A stretch of DNA of 64,000 nucleotides from Rhizobium sp. BG4 (GCF_016864575.1 NZ_CP044125.1:3640001-3704000); one strand, 5' to 3'. Positions 34,832-43,496 are shown, counted from the stretch's first letter. Translations and numbers: made by a program. Notes: generated by a model not told the origin, from the sequence alone.

Positions 34832-34857
34832 CTGGTGGCAGTTGCTACCTAATTCCG
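34832..34857 (-). repeat. Right terminal inverted repeat of the IS1595-like element
   Basis: It is a 26-base exact inverted match to 33013-33038. The TAG complementary to 34845-34847 within it is the present stop codon of the 34845-35519 gene. Confidence 0.9.
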
Positions 34858-35519
34858 AAAAACTCTGAAGGCATCGACAGGCCGTGCGTCGGTATATTTC
34901 TATCGGTGAAATTGTCAGAGTATCTCGTATAATTGAAACTAATGTTGTCGGTAGGGAAAATTCTTTTTGCTGCAGCCAGAGAATTGTATATGAATTGCGC
35001 TCTGTTGTTATCCACTACTTGTATGGTTTCAAATTTCAGAGATGATGGAATATTTGCATTAGAAATTTTTGAAATAATATCTTGGTCGGAAGATTTTTCT
35101 GACGTAAGCCAAAATAATACTCCAACAAAGGACTCGGAATTGACTTCCTTTGTATCCGTAAGCCCCCGAAGAGATTCTCGATGGGCGTCGGAATTTTTGT
35201 AGCACTCGATAGTGTGCGCTAAGTCCGTGATGTAACCCTTGAATGTCGAAGATGGGCTTTTGGGATAGGCCTTCTGACTAAACTTAACTGACATAATCAC
35301 GTGCTCGGCGCGAAAGTCTTCTAGCTGCTTCTTTTGCGGGAAAAGCAAATCAATGCCATGCGTCTGGCGACCTTTTATCTGGTTTTCTGTCGCGTGTTTC
35401 TGAGGCCTCATACACGCGATACTGATATTCTCTAGCGCGCGCTCCCACCCGATCATAGCGAGAAAGTTTCGAATTAACTTCTCACCATCGTCGCCAATCT
35501 TCTTTGAAAGTTCACCCAT
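34845..35519 (-). CDS. PD-(D/E)XK-like putative nuclease resembling GapS4a, 3' end altered by IS
   Basis: 224 residues, AT-rich relative to neighbours. Candidate restriction-endonuclease-fold residues: Glu13 (GDDGEKLIRNFL), Asp57 (THGIDLLF) and Lys79 (VIMSVKFSQK, with Ser in place of the usual acidic residue). The opening MGELSKKIGDDGEKLIRNFL and the THGID segment recall proteins named GapS4a of a phage-defence system, from memory only. The present end FFGIR-stop is created by the inverted repeat. Without the IS it would read FFGINSGKITYRKSR, then a stop. No strong ribosome binding site is visible. Confidence 0.6.
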   Translation of the reverse strand: MGELSKKIGDDGEKLIRNFLAMIGWERALENISIACMRPQKHATENQIKGRQTHGIDLLFPQKKQLEDFRAEHVIMSVKFSQKAYPKSPSSTFKGYITDLAHTIECYKNSDAHRESLRGLTDTKEVNSESFVGVLFWLTSEKSSDQDIISKISNANIPSSLKFETIQVVDNNRAQFIYNSLAAAKRIFPTDNISFNYTRYSDNFTDRNIPTHGLSMPSEFFGIR

Positions 35520-35635
35520 TGAAATGATCCGTCCTAAAAGTATCTCGCGACGGTATCTTTCGTTTCGATTAAGTCAACCTATGCTGGATTTATTTTCATC
35601 GTTATCCCGCTCTTGCGACTTGGCGAAGGCGTTTG

Positions 35636-38569
35636 TCACCGCCCCGGCCGCCCGGTCTTGCCCTTCGTCCGGCTCTTACGCTTCTGCTCGCCCGGATCCT
35701 CATAGCTCCCAACCCCCGTCTTGCCGCGCACCAGCGGTCGCGGGTCGTCACGCTCCGGTTGCCCCTCCATCAGCGGCGAGAACCGCTTTGTGCTCTTCGA
35801 TGCGTCGGGCTTTTCCGGCAGCGTGCCTGATACAGGCTTTTCCGTGCGGCCGACGGTCATTTCGTCGAGGTCGTTGCGGCGGAAGAGGGAGGTCGGAGCA
35901 AGATCGCCCCCCTCTGGCCTGCCGGCCATCTCCCCCACGGGTGGGGAGATCGACTCGTTGCGGCCGCTCGCTCCACTTTCCGGCTTTGGTGCCGTCGAAC
36001 GAAGCCTCGAAGCATCCCGCTTGCCGGCTTCCATCGACTTGGCTTCCTCGCGGGCCATCGGGTCGTCCATGACGGCGAGTTCGGCGGCCTTGAGGCGTTT
36101 GATTTCGTCGCGCAGGCGGGCGGCTTTTTCGAAGTCGAGGTCGGCGGCGGCGTCGCGCATGGATTTTTCCAGCGCGTTGAGATGGGCCTGCAGGTTGTTG
36201 CCGACGAGGTTGCCGCCGTCGGCGAAGCCCTTGCCATTGACGCCCGAAATGTCGGCGCGGACGTGGTCGCGTTCGTAGACCGAGTCGAGGATGTCGGAGA
36301 TGCGGGCCTTGACGCTCTCTGGCGTGATGCCGTGTTCGGTATTGTAGGCCATCTGCTTTTCGCGGCGCCGCGCGGTCTCGTCCATGGCGCGCTGCATCGA
36401 GCCGGTGATGTTGTCGGCATAGAGGATGACCTTGCCGTCGACGTTACGCGCGGCACGGCCGATGGTCTGGATCAGCGAGGTCTCGGAGCGCAGGAAACCT
36501 TCCTTGTCGGCGTCGAGAATGGCGACGAAGCCGCATTCGGGAATGTCGAGGCCTTCGCGCAGCAGGTTGATGCCGACGAGGACATCGAAGGCGCCGAGAC
36601 GCAGGTCGCGGATGATCTCGATGCGCTCCAGCGTGTCGATATCCGAGTGCATGTAGCGGACGCGCACGCCCTGTTCATGCAGGTATTCGGTCAGGTCCTC
36701 GGCCATGCGCTTGGTCAGCACGGTGCAGAGGGTGCGGTAGCCCTTGGCGGCAGTCTCGCGGATTTCGCCGAGCACGTCGTCCACCTGGCTGCGGGCGGAG
36801 CGGACTTCGACGGGCGGATCGATGAGGCCGGTCGGGCGGATGACCTGTTCGGCGAAGACGCCGCCGGACTGATCCATCTCCCAGCCGCCTGGCGTCGCCG
36901 ATACGGCGATCGTATCCGGGCGCATCGCATCCCATTCCTCGAAGCGGAGCGGGCGGTTGTCCATGCAGGAGGGCAGGCGGAAGCCGTATTCGGCCAGCGT
37001 CGCCTTGCGGCGGAAGTCGCCGCGGTACATGCCGCCGATCTGCGGCACGGTGACATGGCTTTCGTCGATGAAGACGATGGCGTTGTCAGGGACGTATTCG
37101 AACAGCGTCGGCGGCGGATCGCCGGGATCGCGGCCGGTCAGGTAGCGCGAATAGTTCTCGATGCCCTGGCAGGAGCCGGTGGCTTCCAGCATCTCGACAT
37201 CGTAGCGGGTGCGCTGCTCCAGGCGCTGGGCCTCCAGCAGGCGGCCGGCCTTTTCGAGCTCGACGAGGCGGAGCTTCAGCTCTTCCTTGATCGACTTGAT
37301 GGCGCCGTTCAGCGTCGGGCGCGGCGTCACATAGTGCGAGTTGGCGTAGATCTTCACCGATTTCAGGTCGCCGGTCTTGGCGCCGGTCAGCGGGTCGAAT
37401 TCGGTGATGGCGTCGATCTCGTCGCCGAACATCGAGATGCGCCAGGCCGCGTCTTCCAGGTGGGCCGGGAAGATTTCGATCGTGTCGCCGCGGACGCGGA
37501 AGGAACCGCGGGTAAAATCCATGTCGCGGCGCTTGTATTGCTGGGCCACGAGGTCGGCCAACAGCTGGCGCTGGTCGAGGCGGTCGCCGACATTCATCTG
37601 GAACGTCATCGCCGTATAGGTCTCGACCGAGCCGATACCGTAGATGCAGGAGACCGAGGCGACGATGATGCAGTCGTCGCGCTCCAGCAGCGAGCGCGTC
37701 GCCGAGTGGCGCATGCGGTCGATCTGCTCGTTGATCGAGCTTTCCTTCTCGATATAGGTGTCGGAGCGCGGGACGTAGGCCTCCGGCTGGTAATAGTCGT
37801 AGTAGGAAACGAAATACTCGACGGCGTTGTCGGGGAAGAAGTTCTTGAACTCCGAATAGAGCTGGGCCGCCAGCGTCTTGTTCGGCGCCAGGATCAGCGC
37901 CGGGCGCTGGGTTTCCTCGATCACCTTGGCCATGGTGAAGGTCTTGCCCGAGCCGGTGACGCCGAGCAGCACCTGGCTGCGGTCGCCATTCTCCAGTCCC
38001 TCGACGAGATCGCGGATCGCCGTCGGCTGGTCGCCGGCGGGCTTGTATTCGCTGTCCATGCGGATGGTGATGCCGCCTTCGGACTTGTCGGGGCGGGCCG
38101 GGCGGTGCGGCGTCCAGATCTTGCCGTTCCTGTGCAGCGGGTTGCCGCTCTCGATCAGCTTGGCGAGCGCATCGACCGTGGCGGTGACGGCGGTGCCGGC
38201 CGAAAGCGACGAAGCTTCCTCCAAGCCGACATCGAGGCCGGAGACCGGGTTGAGGCCGGCGGCGGCACGGGTCTTCGGATCGGTCGAGCCACCGATCGAG
38301 ACGCCGCGCGCGGTCTTGGACACCGTCGCCTTCTTGTTGACGCTGACGGCTTCGCTGTGCTTGCGCGCCTCGTTCTCGACCTTCTTGCGGTGCTTGCCCG
38401 CCTTGGAGGCGATTTCGCGCTGGCTTTCGACGCCCGCGGCCTCGGCATCACGCTCCAGCTGCTTCACCCAGTCGGCGACGGACCCTTCGAGCGGGGCGCC
38501 TTCGAAAGACGACTGGGGAGCTTCCTCGAAGCCATTCGGGGCGGGAGATTTCTTCGGAGTTTTGGCCAT
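35636..38569 (-). CDS. uvrB: Excinuclease ABC subunit UvrB with long N- and C-terminal extensions
   Basis: 977 residues from ATG 38569, against about 670 in E. coli. Residues 1-170 are a charged extension; the helicase core begins YKPAGDQPTAIRDLVEGLEN with Walker A GVTGSGKT at 203-210, the beta-hairpin segment YDYYQPEAYVPRSDTYIE and helicase motif VI QTIGRAARN. The UVR domain for UvrC contact is at about 803-842 (DLDFEKAARLRDEIKRLKA). The last 130 residues are low-complexity and contain an in-frame palindromic repeat. It acts in nucleotide excision repair, handing damaged DNA from UvrA to UvrC. Confidence 0.95.
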   Translation of the reverse strand: MAKTPKKSPAPNGFEEAPQSSFEGAPLEGSVADWVKQLERDAEAAGVESQREIASKAGKHRKKVENEARKHSEAVSVNKKATVSKTARGVSIGGSTDPKTRAAAGLNPVSGLDVGLEEASSLSAGTAVTATVDALAKLIESGNPLHRNGKIWTPHRPARPDKSEGGITIRMDSEYKPAGDQPTAIRDLVEGLENGDRSQVLLGVTGSGKTFTMAKVIEETQRPALILAPNKTLAAQLYSEFKNFFPDNAVEYFVSYYDYYQPEAYVPRSDTYIEKESSINEQIDRMRHSATRSLLERDDCIIVASVSCIYGIGSVETYTAMTFQMNVGDRLDQRQLLADLVAQQYKRRDMDFTRGSFRVRGDTIEIFPAHLEDAAWRISMFGDEIDAITEFDPLTGAKTGDLKSVKIYANSHYVTPRPTLNGAIKSIKEELKLRLVELEKAGRLLEAQRLEQRTRYDVEMLEATGSCQGIENYSRYLTGRDPGDPPPTLFEYVPDNAIVFIDESHVTVPQIGGMYRGDFRRKATLAEYGFRLPSCMDNRPLRFEEWDAMRPDTIAVSATPGGWEMDQSGGVFAEQVIRPTGLIDPPVEVRSARSQVDDVLGEIRETAAKGYRTLCTVLTKRMAEDLTEYLHEQGVRVRYMHSDIDTLERIEIIRDLRLGAFDVLVGINLLREGLDIPECGFVAILDADKEGFLRSETSLIQTIGRAARNVDGKVILYADNITGSMQRAMDETARRREKQMAYNTEHGITPESVKARISDILDSVYERDHVRADISGVNGKGFADGGNLVGNNLQAHLNALEKSMRDAAADLDFEKAARLRDEIKRLKAAELAVMDDPMAREEAKSMEAGKRDASRLRSTAPKPESGASGRNESISPPVGEMAGRPEGGDLAPTSLFRRNDLDEMTVGRTEKPVSGTLPEKPDASKSTKRFSPLMEGQPERDDPRPLVRGKTGVGSYEDPGEQKRKSRTKGKTGRPGR
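35915..35950. repeat. Palindromic repeat element embedded in the uvrB reading frame
   Basis: Two adjoining hairpins: TGGCC-TGCC-GGCCA (35915-35928) and ATCTCCCCCAC-GG-GTGGGGAGAT (35928-35950, one bulged C). In uvrB it encodes part of ISPPVGEMAGRPEGG, a peptide I recall from spurious ORFs over a dispersed rhizobial palindrome. It would be an RPE-like in-frame insertion; genome-wide copy number was not checked. Confidence 0.6.
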
Positions 38570-38671
38570 GGCCGGAATATGGAGAGAGTCAGCGCGAAAG
38601 TGAAGAGGCAAAGAGTACAAAAGGGAAACGAATGAATCGTTCGGATTTCGCCAATAGTCGGACCGAAATAG

Positions 38672-38699
38672 AAAACCGGCCGGGTTGCCCCGGCCGGTT
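38672..38699 (-). terminator. Rho-independent terminator of the methyltransferase gene
   Basis: Perfect 11-base stem AACCGGCCGGG/CCCGGCCGGTT with a four-base loop and, on the minus strand, a TTTTC tail. It lies 21 bases after the methyltransferase stop. Confidence 0.88.
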
Positions 38700-38719
38700 C
38701 ATCAGGCGCTGAGTAGGTC

Positions 38720-39763
38720 TCAGCCGTTCTTCTTGATGACGCCGTAGACGATGTTGCGGTTCTTGCCGAAGAAGACCTTGGATTCGTAGTTCTGGCCGGC
38801 CGTCGCCTCGTGGATGATCTTCCACATGTCGGCTTCCGAACGGAGCAGCAGCGCCCAGTTCATGAAGGTCTCGATGTAGCCGTCGACGAGGATCGGGTAG
38901 GAATAGTTGGCGAACAGGAATGTGCCGCCCGGCTTGACCATTTCCAGGCAACGCTGGGTCAGCTTGATGGCGACGCGATCGACCAGGTAGTCGTAGAGGC
39001 CGGAGGCATAGACGAGGTCGAAGGTGCCCGGGTTGGAGCGGCGCATCAGCAGTTCGCGCACCGAGCCGTCGATCGCCTCGACCGCCGTGCCCTGGAAATC
39101 GCGGGCGATGGTGCCGATGCTCATCGGATCCTGGTCGAGAGCGACCCAGCGCTTCAGCGCCTTCTGCTTCATCGCTTCGGAATAGGCGGCTTCGCGCAGG
39201 TGGCCGGCGGCGACGCTGAGGACTTCCGTGCCCGGGCCACGCTCGGCGGCTACTTCGTCGACCTGGCGGGCGAGGATGTCGCGGCGGTCCCAGTTGGCCT
39301 GCGAGGAGGGGGCGGTGCTGGTATATTCGAACAGCGCCTTGCCGAGATCGGAGGCGGCGTTGACCTTATCCATCACGCTTTCATGGCGGTAGATGAAGTC
39401 GAGCAGGGTGGCATCGCCGGAATAACCGCGCGGCTTGTCCCACGACCACTTGGTCAAGGGATCCTCGAGGAAATAGCTGGTGACGGCGTGGTTCTGGATC
39501 AGCGGAACCAGTTCCTGCCAGACGCGCGGGTGAATGCGGGCGCGCATTTCATGCAGCTGCACGGTGACGCTGTCGATGATTTTTGTCGGGTCTTCGGATT
39601 TCACGAACTGCTGGCGCGCAAGCTCCAGCATGAGGGCGACTTCACCTTTGCTGATGGCCAGATGCTCTTCGAATCGGTCGCTTTTGGGCGCTTCGAGCTC
39701 GTTGGCTATGGCTTTGGGCGTAATAAGGCTATGGCCGTCGAAATCCATCTTAGGCTGGGTCAC
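38720..39763 (-). CDS. Class I SAM-dependent methyltransferase
   Basis: 347 residues. An N-terminal helical domain precedes WSWDKPRGYSGDATLLDFIY, a segment seen in proteins annotated as PhcB-like or 3-hydroxypalmitate methyl ester biosynthesis enzymes. The Rossmann methyltransferase core follows: motif I VLSVAAGHLRE (unusual, with Ala-Ala-Gly in place of Gly-x-Gly), acidic WVALDQDP, and FDLVYASGLYDYL. Ligand and product are unknown; production of a lipid-type signal is only a suggestion from the family resemblance. It has its own terminator. Confidence 0.75.
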   Translation of the reverse strand: MTQPKMDFDGHSLITPKAIANELEAPKSDRFEEHLAISKGEVALMLELARQQFVKSEDPTKIIDSVTVQLHEMRARIHPRVWQELVPLIQNHAVTSYFLEDPLTKWSWDKPRGYSGDATLLDFIYRHESVMDKVNAASDLGKALFEYTSTAPSSQANWDRRDILARQVDEVAAERGPGTEVLSVAAGHLREAAYSEAMKQKALKRWVALDQDPMSIGTIARDFQGTAVEAIDGSVRELLMRRSNPGTFDLVYASGLYDYLVDRVAIKLTQRCLEMVKPGGTFLFANYSYPILVDGYIETFMNWALLLRSEADMWKIIHEATAGQNYESKVFFGKNRNIVYGVIKKNG

Positions 39764-40080
39764 GCGATACGTCCTCTAATCAATTGGGGTTAAATTACCG
39801 GGGCACACCTGTACCGTTTTCGGCGATACCTTGAATTGTATATTAGCGAGAAACTTTTCATTAACCATTGAAATCCATAAACATGATTAACGGCGCCGGT
39901 TTCGCTGGAATTTAGCAAGCTTTAATGCAGCCCCTCTATTTTGGTGGGGTCGGATTGCCGGTATTGCCGTGTCTCATCACCTGAAGGGGCTAAGCGAACC
40001 GCACGAATGCGTCGGTCAATTCCGTCTGGATCAACAGCGGAAATCTCCGGCGGAGATAGTACGGAGCGGTGGAAGAGTGC
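39764..40080. other. Divergent promoter region, methyltransferase and GGDEF-EAL genes
   Basis: 317 bases, AT-rich near 39840-39895. Two TTAAC half-sites (in CATTAACCATT and GATTAACGG) resemble CtrA half-boxes but lack the TTAA-N7-TTAA spacing. No gene supported. Confidence 0.4.
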
Positions 40081-42081
40081 ATGAAGCACGCGATTGCTTA
40101 TGCGGCAGAGATTGATCTTGAACCCAAGTTGCTGCGGCCAACGCCGGGCGAACTGCGGGATCTCTATCGCATGGAAGGGGAGACTGAGCGAAAGACGGCG
40201 ACACGGCAGGGGCTGTGGATCGCGGTTATCGTCTATATCCTGTTTTCCGCCACCGACCTGCTGCTGATCCCCGACGTCGCCACCTATACGATCCTGGCCC
40301 GCGTCACCGTCGGCACGCTGGCGCTGCTGATGCTGGAGGCCGAGGTCTATTTCGGCAAGAGCATCCAGTGGCTGGACCGGACCAGTGCCACGGCGCTGGT
40401 GCTCGGCTTTGCCGTCTGGTGCTTTCCGGCGGTGCGCACCGTGCATGCCGACAGCCTGTCCTATTACATGATCTTCGGCGCCATCTTCATGATGGGCGCC
40501 AACCAGTTCTTCAATTTCCGCTTCGGCCTGTCGGTACTGGCCTCCAGCGCCGTGCTGACGACCTTCCTGGGCTCGCTGTTCTTCTTCTGGCCGACCAGCA
40601 TCTACGCGATGGCCTTCGGCATGTTCTACGTGTCGTGCTTCGTCTTCACTTCCTATGTGAACTGGAAGCTCAATCACGAGCGCTACCACGTGTTTCTCAA
40701 TGCGCTGGAAGCCCGGATGCAGCAGAAGGAAGCGACGGAGCGCGGCGAAGCGCTGCTGCGCATGTCGAATACCGATTACCTGACCGGCCTCGAAAATCGC
40801 CGCGCCGTCGACCAGCGTCTGCGTGATCACTGGAAGGAATGGCAGCGCAAGGGCGTCGGCTTCACCGCCATCCTCGTCGATGTCGACTTCTTCAAAAAAT
40901 ATAATGACGGCTATGGCCACCAGGAAGGTGACCGCTGCCTCATCCATGTGGCGCGCACCATCAAGGACGCGATCGAGGTCTATGGCGCATCGATCGGCCG
41001 TTACGGCGGCGAAGAGTTCATCGTGCTGGCGCAATTTGCCGAGCGCGAGCGTGTCGCCGAACTCGCCGAATGCATCCGCGCGACCGTCGAGCAGATGGGC
41101 CTGATCCACGAGGAGCGCCGCGACGGCACCTCTATCGTCACGGTCAGCATCGGCGCGGCCTATACGCGCGACCAGAGCGGCAAGCTCGAAAAGATCATCC
41201 ATGAGGCCGACCGGGCGCTCTACAGCGCCAAGGCAAGCGGCCGCAACTGCGCCCGCCTGTTCGATCCGAACGATCCGTTCAGCAGCGACGAGAGCGAGAA
41301 TATCGCCGCACTGCTGCGCATCGCGGTGGCGCAGGATCTGTTGTCGCTGGTCTATCAGCCGATCGAGGATATCCGCACCGGCGGCCGCGACGCTGTCGAG
41401 GCGCTGATGCGGCTGAAGACGCTGGACGGCAGCTCGATCCCGCCGAGCCTGTTCATTCCGATCGCCGAGCGCACCGGGATGATCCTGGAACTCGGCCGCT
41501 GGGTCATCCAAACCGCCTGCCGCGACGTGCTGCTGCCGAACCTGGCGCAGATCGCCAGCGTCAACGTTTCGCCGATCCAGCTGCGCATGCCCGGCTTTGC
41601 CGCCAGCGTCGCCGCGATCCTCTACGAGACCGGCGTCTCCGGCAATCGCCTGGCCTTCGAGATCACCGAAGGGCAGGAGATGGAGATGCATGCCGACGTG
41701 CTGAAGTGCATCAGCGACTTGAAGACGCTTGGCATCCGCATCTGGCTCGACGATTTCGGCACGGGCTTTGCCGGCCTGTCCTGGCTGCGCCTGATCGACT
41801 TCGATACCGTCAAGATCGACCGCTCCTTCCTGCATGGCAGCGCCACGCCGCGCGGCAAGGCGATGCTCGAGGATATCGTCGGGCTGATCCGCAACCGAGG
41901 CCCGAAGATCCTCGTCGAGGGTGTCGAGACCGCCGAGCAGCTGACCCTGCTGCGGCAACTGCGTATCGACTATGCCCAGGGCTACCATCTCGGCCGGCCG
42001 GCGCCGGTTCAGGCAATCGACTCCACGCCCTCCAAGCCGCCGCGGCCGACGCTTGTCGCCTCGCGTCCGGCAGGCCGCTGA
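40081..42081 (+). CDS. Membrane GGDEF-EAL cyclic-di-GMP turnover protein
   Basis: 666 residues from ATG 40081 (GGAAG upstream). Five or six N-terminal membrane helices (about 45-205) are followed by a coiled linker, GGDEF domain (about 235-395) and EAL domain (about 415-655). The active-site GGEEF is intact; no RxxD inhibitory site is seen five residues before it. EAL-domain residues appear intact (AVEALMRL, NVSP, FEITEG, DDFGTG, KIDRSFL, VEGVET). Both synthesis and hydrolysis are therefore possible; the membrane part is the likely sensor. Confidence 0.9.
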   Translation: MKHAIAYAAEIDLEPKLLRPTPGELRDLYRMEGETERKTATRQGLWIAVIVYILFSATDLLLIPDVATYTILARVTVGTLALLMLEAEVYFGKSIQWLDRTSATALVLGFAVWCFPAVRTVHADSLSYYMIFGAIFMMGANQFFNFRFGLSVLASSAVLTTFLGSLFFFWPTSIYAMAFGMFYVSCFVFTSYVNWKLNHERYHVFLNALEARMQQKEATERGEALLRMSNTDYLTGLENRRAVDQRLRDHWKEWQRKGVGFTAILVDVDFFKKYNDGYGHQEGDRCLIHVARTIKDAIEVYGASIGRYGGEEFIVLAQFAERERVAELAECIRATVEQMGLIHEERRDGTSIVTVSIGAAYTRDQSGKLEKIIHEADRALYSAKASGRNCARLFDPNDPFSSDESENIAALLRIAVAQDLLSLVYQPIEDIRTGGRDAVEALMRLKTLDGSSIPPSLFIPIAERTGMILELGRWVIQTACRDVLLPNLAQIASVNVSPIQLRMPGFAASVAAILYETGVSGNRLAFEITEGQEMEMHADVLKCISDLKTLGIRIWLDDFGTGFAGLSWLRLIDFDTVKIDRSFLHGSATPRGKAMLEDIVGLIRNRGPKILVEGVETAEQLTLLRQLRIDYAQGYHLGRPAPVQAIDSTPSKPPRPTLVASRPAGR

Positions 42082-42141
42082 CGCCGCCTGCCAAAATGCC
42101 GCAGTCTGGCGGCGGAACAATGTCAGGATCGCTGACGTTCT

Positions 42142-42167
42142 GAAGTGTCACCTCCTGGTGGCACTTC
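42142..42167 (+). promoter_or_regulatory. Hairpin in the leader of the MFS gene
   Basis: Stem GAAGTGTCACC/GGTGGCACTTC with one G-T pair and loop TCCT, without T-run. It lies about 80 bases upstream of the start codon. Confidence 0.4.
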
Positions 42168-42245
42168 CGCCCGTTTCTGGGCGCTCTCTCCGACGGCATC
42201 CGGAATTGCCCCGCCTCGCCGCCGCTTTCGGACGGAGGAACAGAC

Positions 42246-43496
42246 ATGTCCGCATTGGCAAGCCTGCGTGCGCTCTCCCCGCAGCAGCGTAATACCCTTG
42301 TTGCCAGCTATCTCGGCTGGACCCTTGATGCCTTCGATTTCTTCATTCTCGTCTTCGTTCTCAAACATATCGCCGAAGAATTTCACACGGATGTTCCGGC
42401 CGTCTCGGCAGCGATCTTCCTGACGCTTGCGATGCGCGCCGTCGGTGCGCTGATCTTCGGCCTTGCAGCCGACCGCTTCGGGCGGCGCGTGACGCTTATG
42501 GCCGACGTGCTGCTCTATTCGATCTTTGAGTTCCTGACGGGATTTTCGACCGGGCTGACGATGTTCCTGATCCTCCGCGCGCTCTATGGGATTGCCATGG
42601 GTGGCGAGTGGGGCGTCGGTGCCTCGCTTGTCATGGAGACCGTGCCGGAGGAATCCCGCGGCATCGTTTCAGGCATCCTGCAGGCGGGTTATCCCTCCGG
42701 CTATCTGCTGGCCTCGATCGTCTTCTTCCTGCTGTTCCCGGTCATCGGCTGGCGTGGCATGTTCTGCGTAGGCGCGCTGCCGGCGCTGCTGGTGCTCTAT
42801 ATCCGCCGCAATGTGGAGGAGAGCCCGGCGTTCATCGAGAGGCAGCGGAAGGGGCGCAGGCCGTTCCTAACGATCCTGCGCGAAAACATCCCGTTGTTCA
42901 TCTGGTCGGTGCTCCTGATGACGGCCTTCAATTTCCTCAGCCACGGCACGCAGGACATCTATCCGACCTTCATGGAAACCCAGCGCGGCTACGACAGCTA
43001 CACGACCGGCGCGATCGCTATCGTCTATAATATCGGCGCGATGTGCGGCGGGCTGTTTTTCGGGGCGCTGTCGCAGCGCATCGGCCGCAAGAAGGCGATC
43101 GTCATTGCCTCGCTGCTGGCGGTCCCGGTGGCGCCACTCTGGGTCTATGCGCCCGGTCCCGTGCTGCTCGCCCTCGGCGCCTTCCTGATGCAGTTCTTCG
43201 TCCAGGGCGCCTGGGGCATCGTGCCGGTGCATCTCAACGAGCTGTCGCCGGACGAGGTGCGCGGCACATTCCCGGGCTTTGCCTATCAGCTCGGCAATCT
43301 GCTGGCCTCGGGCAATGCGACGATGCAGGCCGGTCTCGCCGCCCACTGGAACGGAGACTATGCGACGGCGCTGCTCGTCGTCGCCGCCGTGGTCGCGGCT
43401 GTCGTCGCTCTCCTGGCCGGCTTCGGCTACGAGAAGAAGAATGTGCGCTTCGGCACGGAGGAGGCCGAGGCGCCAAGCGGCGCGTATCGCGCCTGA
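42246..43496 (+). CDS. MFS transporter, sialate/carboxylate:H+ symporter-like
   Basis: 416 residues, ATG after CGGAGGA. It has twelve hydrophobic segments; the first contains LGWTLDAFDFFILVFVLKHI and the 2-3 loop DRFGRRVTLM, both typical of the SHS/MHS groups (NanT, JenT, aromatic acid carriers). MGGEWGVGASLVMETVPEE is another family mark. Substrate could be a short organic acid such as lactate or pyruvate. Confidence 0.85.
   Translation: MSALASLRALSPQQRNTLVASYLGWTLDAFDFFILVFVLKHIAEEFHTDVPAVSAAIFLTLAMRAVGALIFGLAADRFGRRVTLMADVLLYSIFEFLTGFSTGLTMFLILRALYGIAMGGEWGVGASLVMETVPEESRGIVSGILQAGYPSGYLLASIVFFLLFPVIGWRGMFCVGALPALLVLYIRRNVEESPAFIERQRKGRRPFLTILRENIPLFIWSVLLMTAFNFLSHGTQDIYPTFMETQRGYDSYTTGAIAIVYNIGAMCGGLFFGALSQRIGRKKAIVIASLLAVPVAPLWVYAPGPVLLALGAFLMQFFVQGAWGIVPVHLNELSPDEVRGTFPGFAYQLGNLLASGNATMQAGLAAHWNGDYATALLVVAAVVAAVVALLAGFGYEKKNVRFGTEEAEAPSGAYRA

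Larger units (their letters stand above)
33013..34857. mobile_element. IS1595-like insertion sequence with passenger gene
   Basis: Perfect 26-base inverted repeats bound the segment: CGGAATTAGGTAGCAACTGCCACCAG in inverted orientation at 33013-33038 and 34832-34857. If ends begin with GG, as usual for IS1595, the element is 33021-34849, flanked by a TA on each side. Inside are a transposase gene (rightward) and a leftward passenger gene. No 8-base direct target duplication is found. The right end supplies the present stop codon of the neighbouring gene. Confidence 0.82.

Noticed and set aside
33013..34857. 8-bp direct target duplication around the IS element
   Set aside because: Flanks are CGGAATTA and TAATTCCG, which are inverted rather than direct copies; only TA is directly repeated.
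36182..38635. 817-codon plus-strand open frame opposite uvrB
   Set aside because: It is a shadow frame of the conserved uvrB gene on a GC-rich strand; no domain or start signal.
39922..42120. 732-codon minus-strand open frame opposite the GGDEF-EAL gene
   Set aside because: The plus strand carries all conserved GGDEF and EAL motifs; the opposite frame is a codon-bias artefact.
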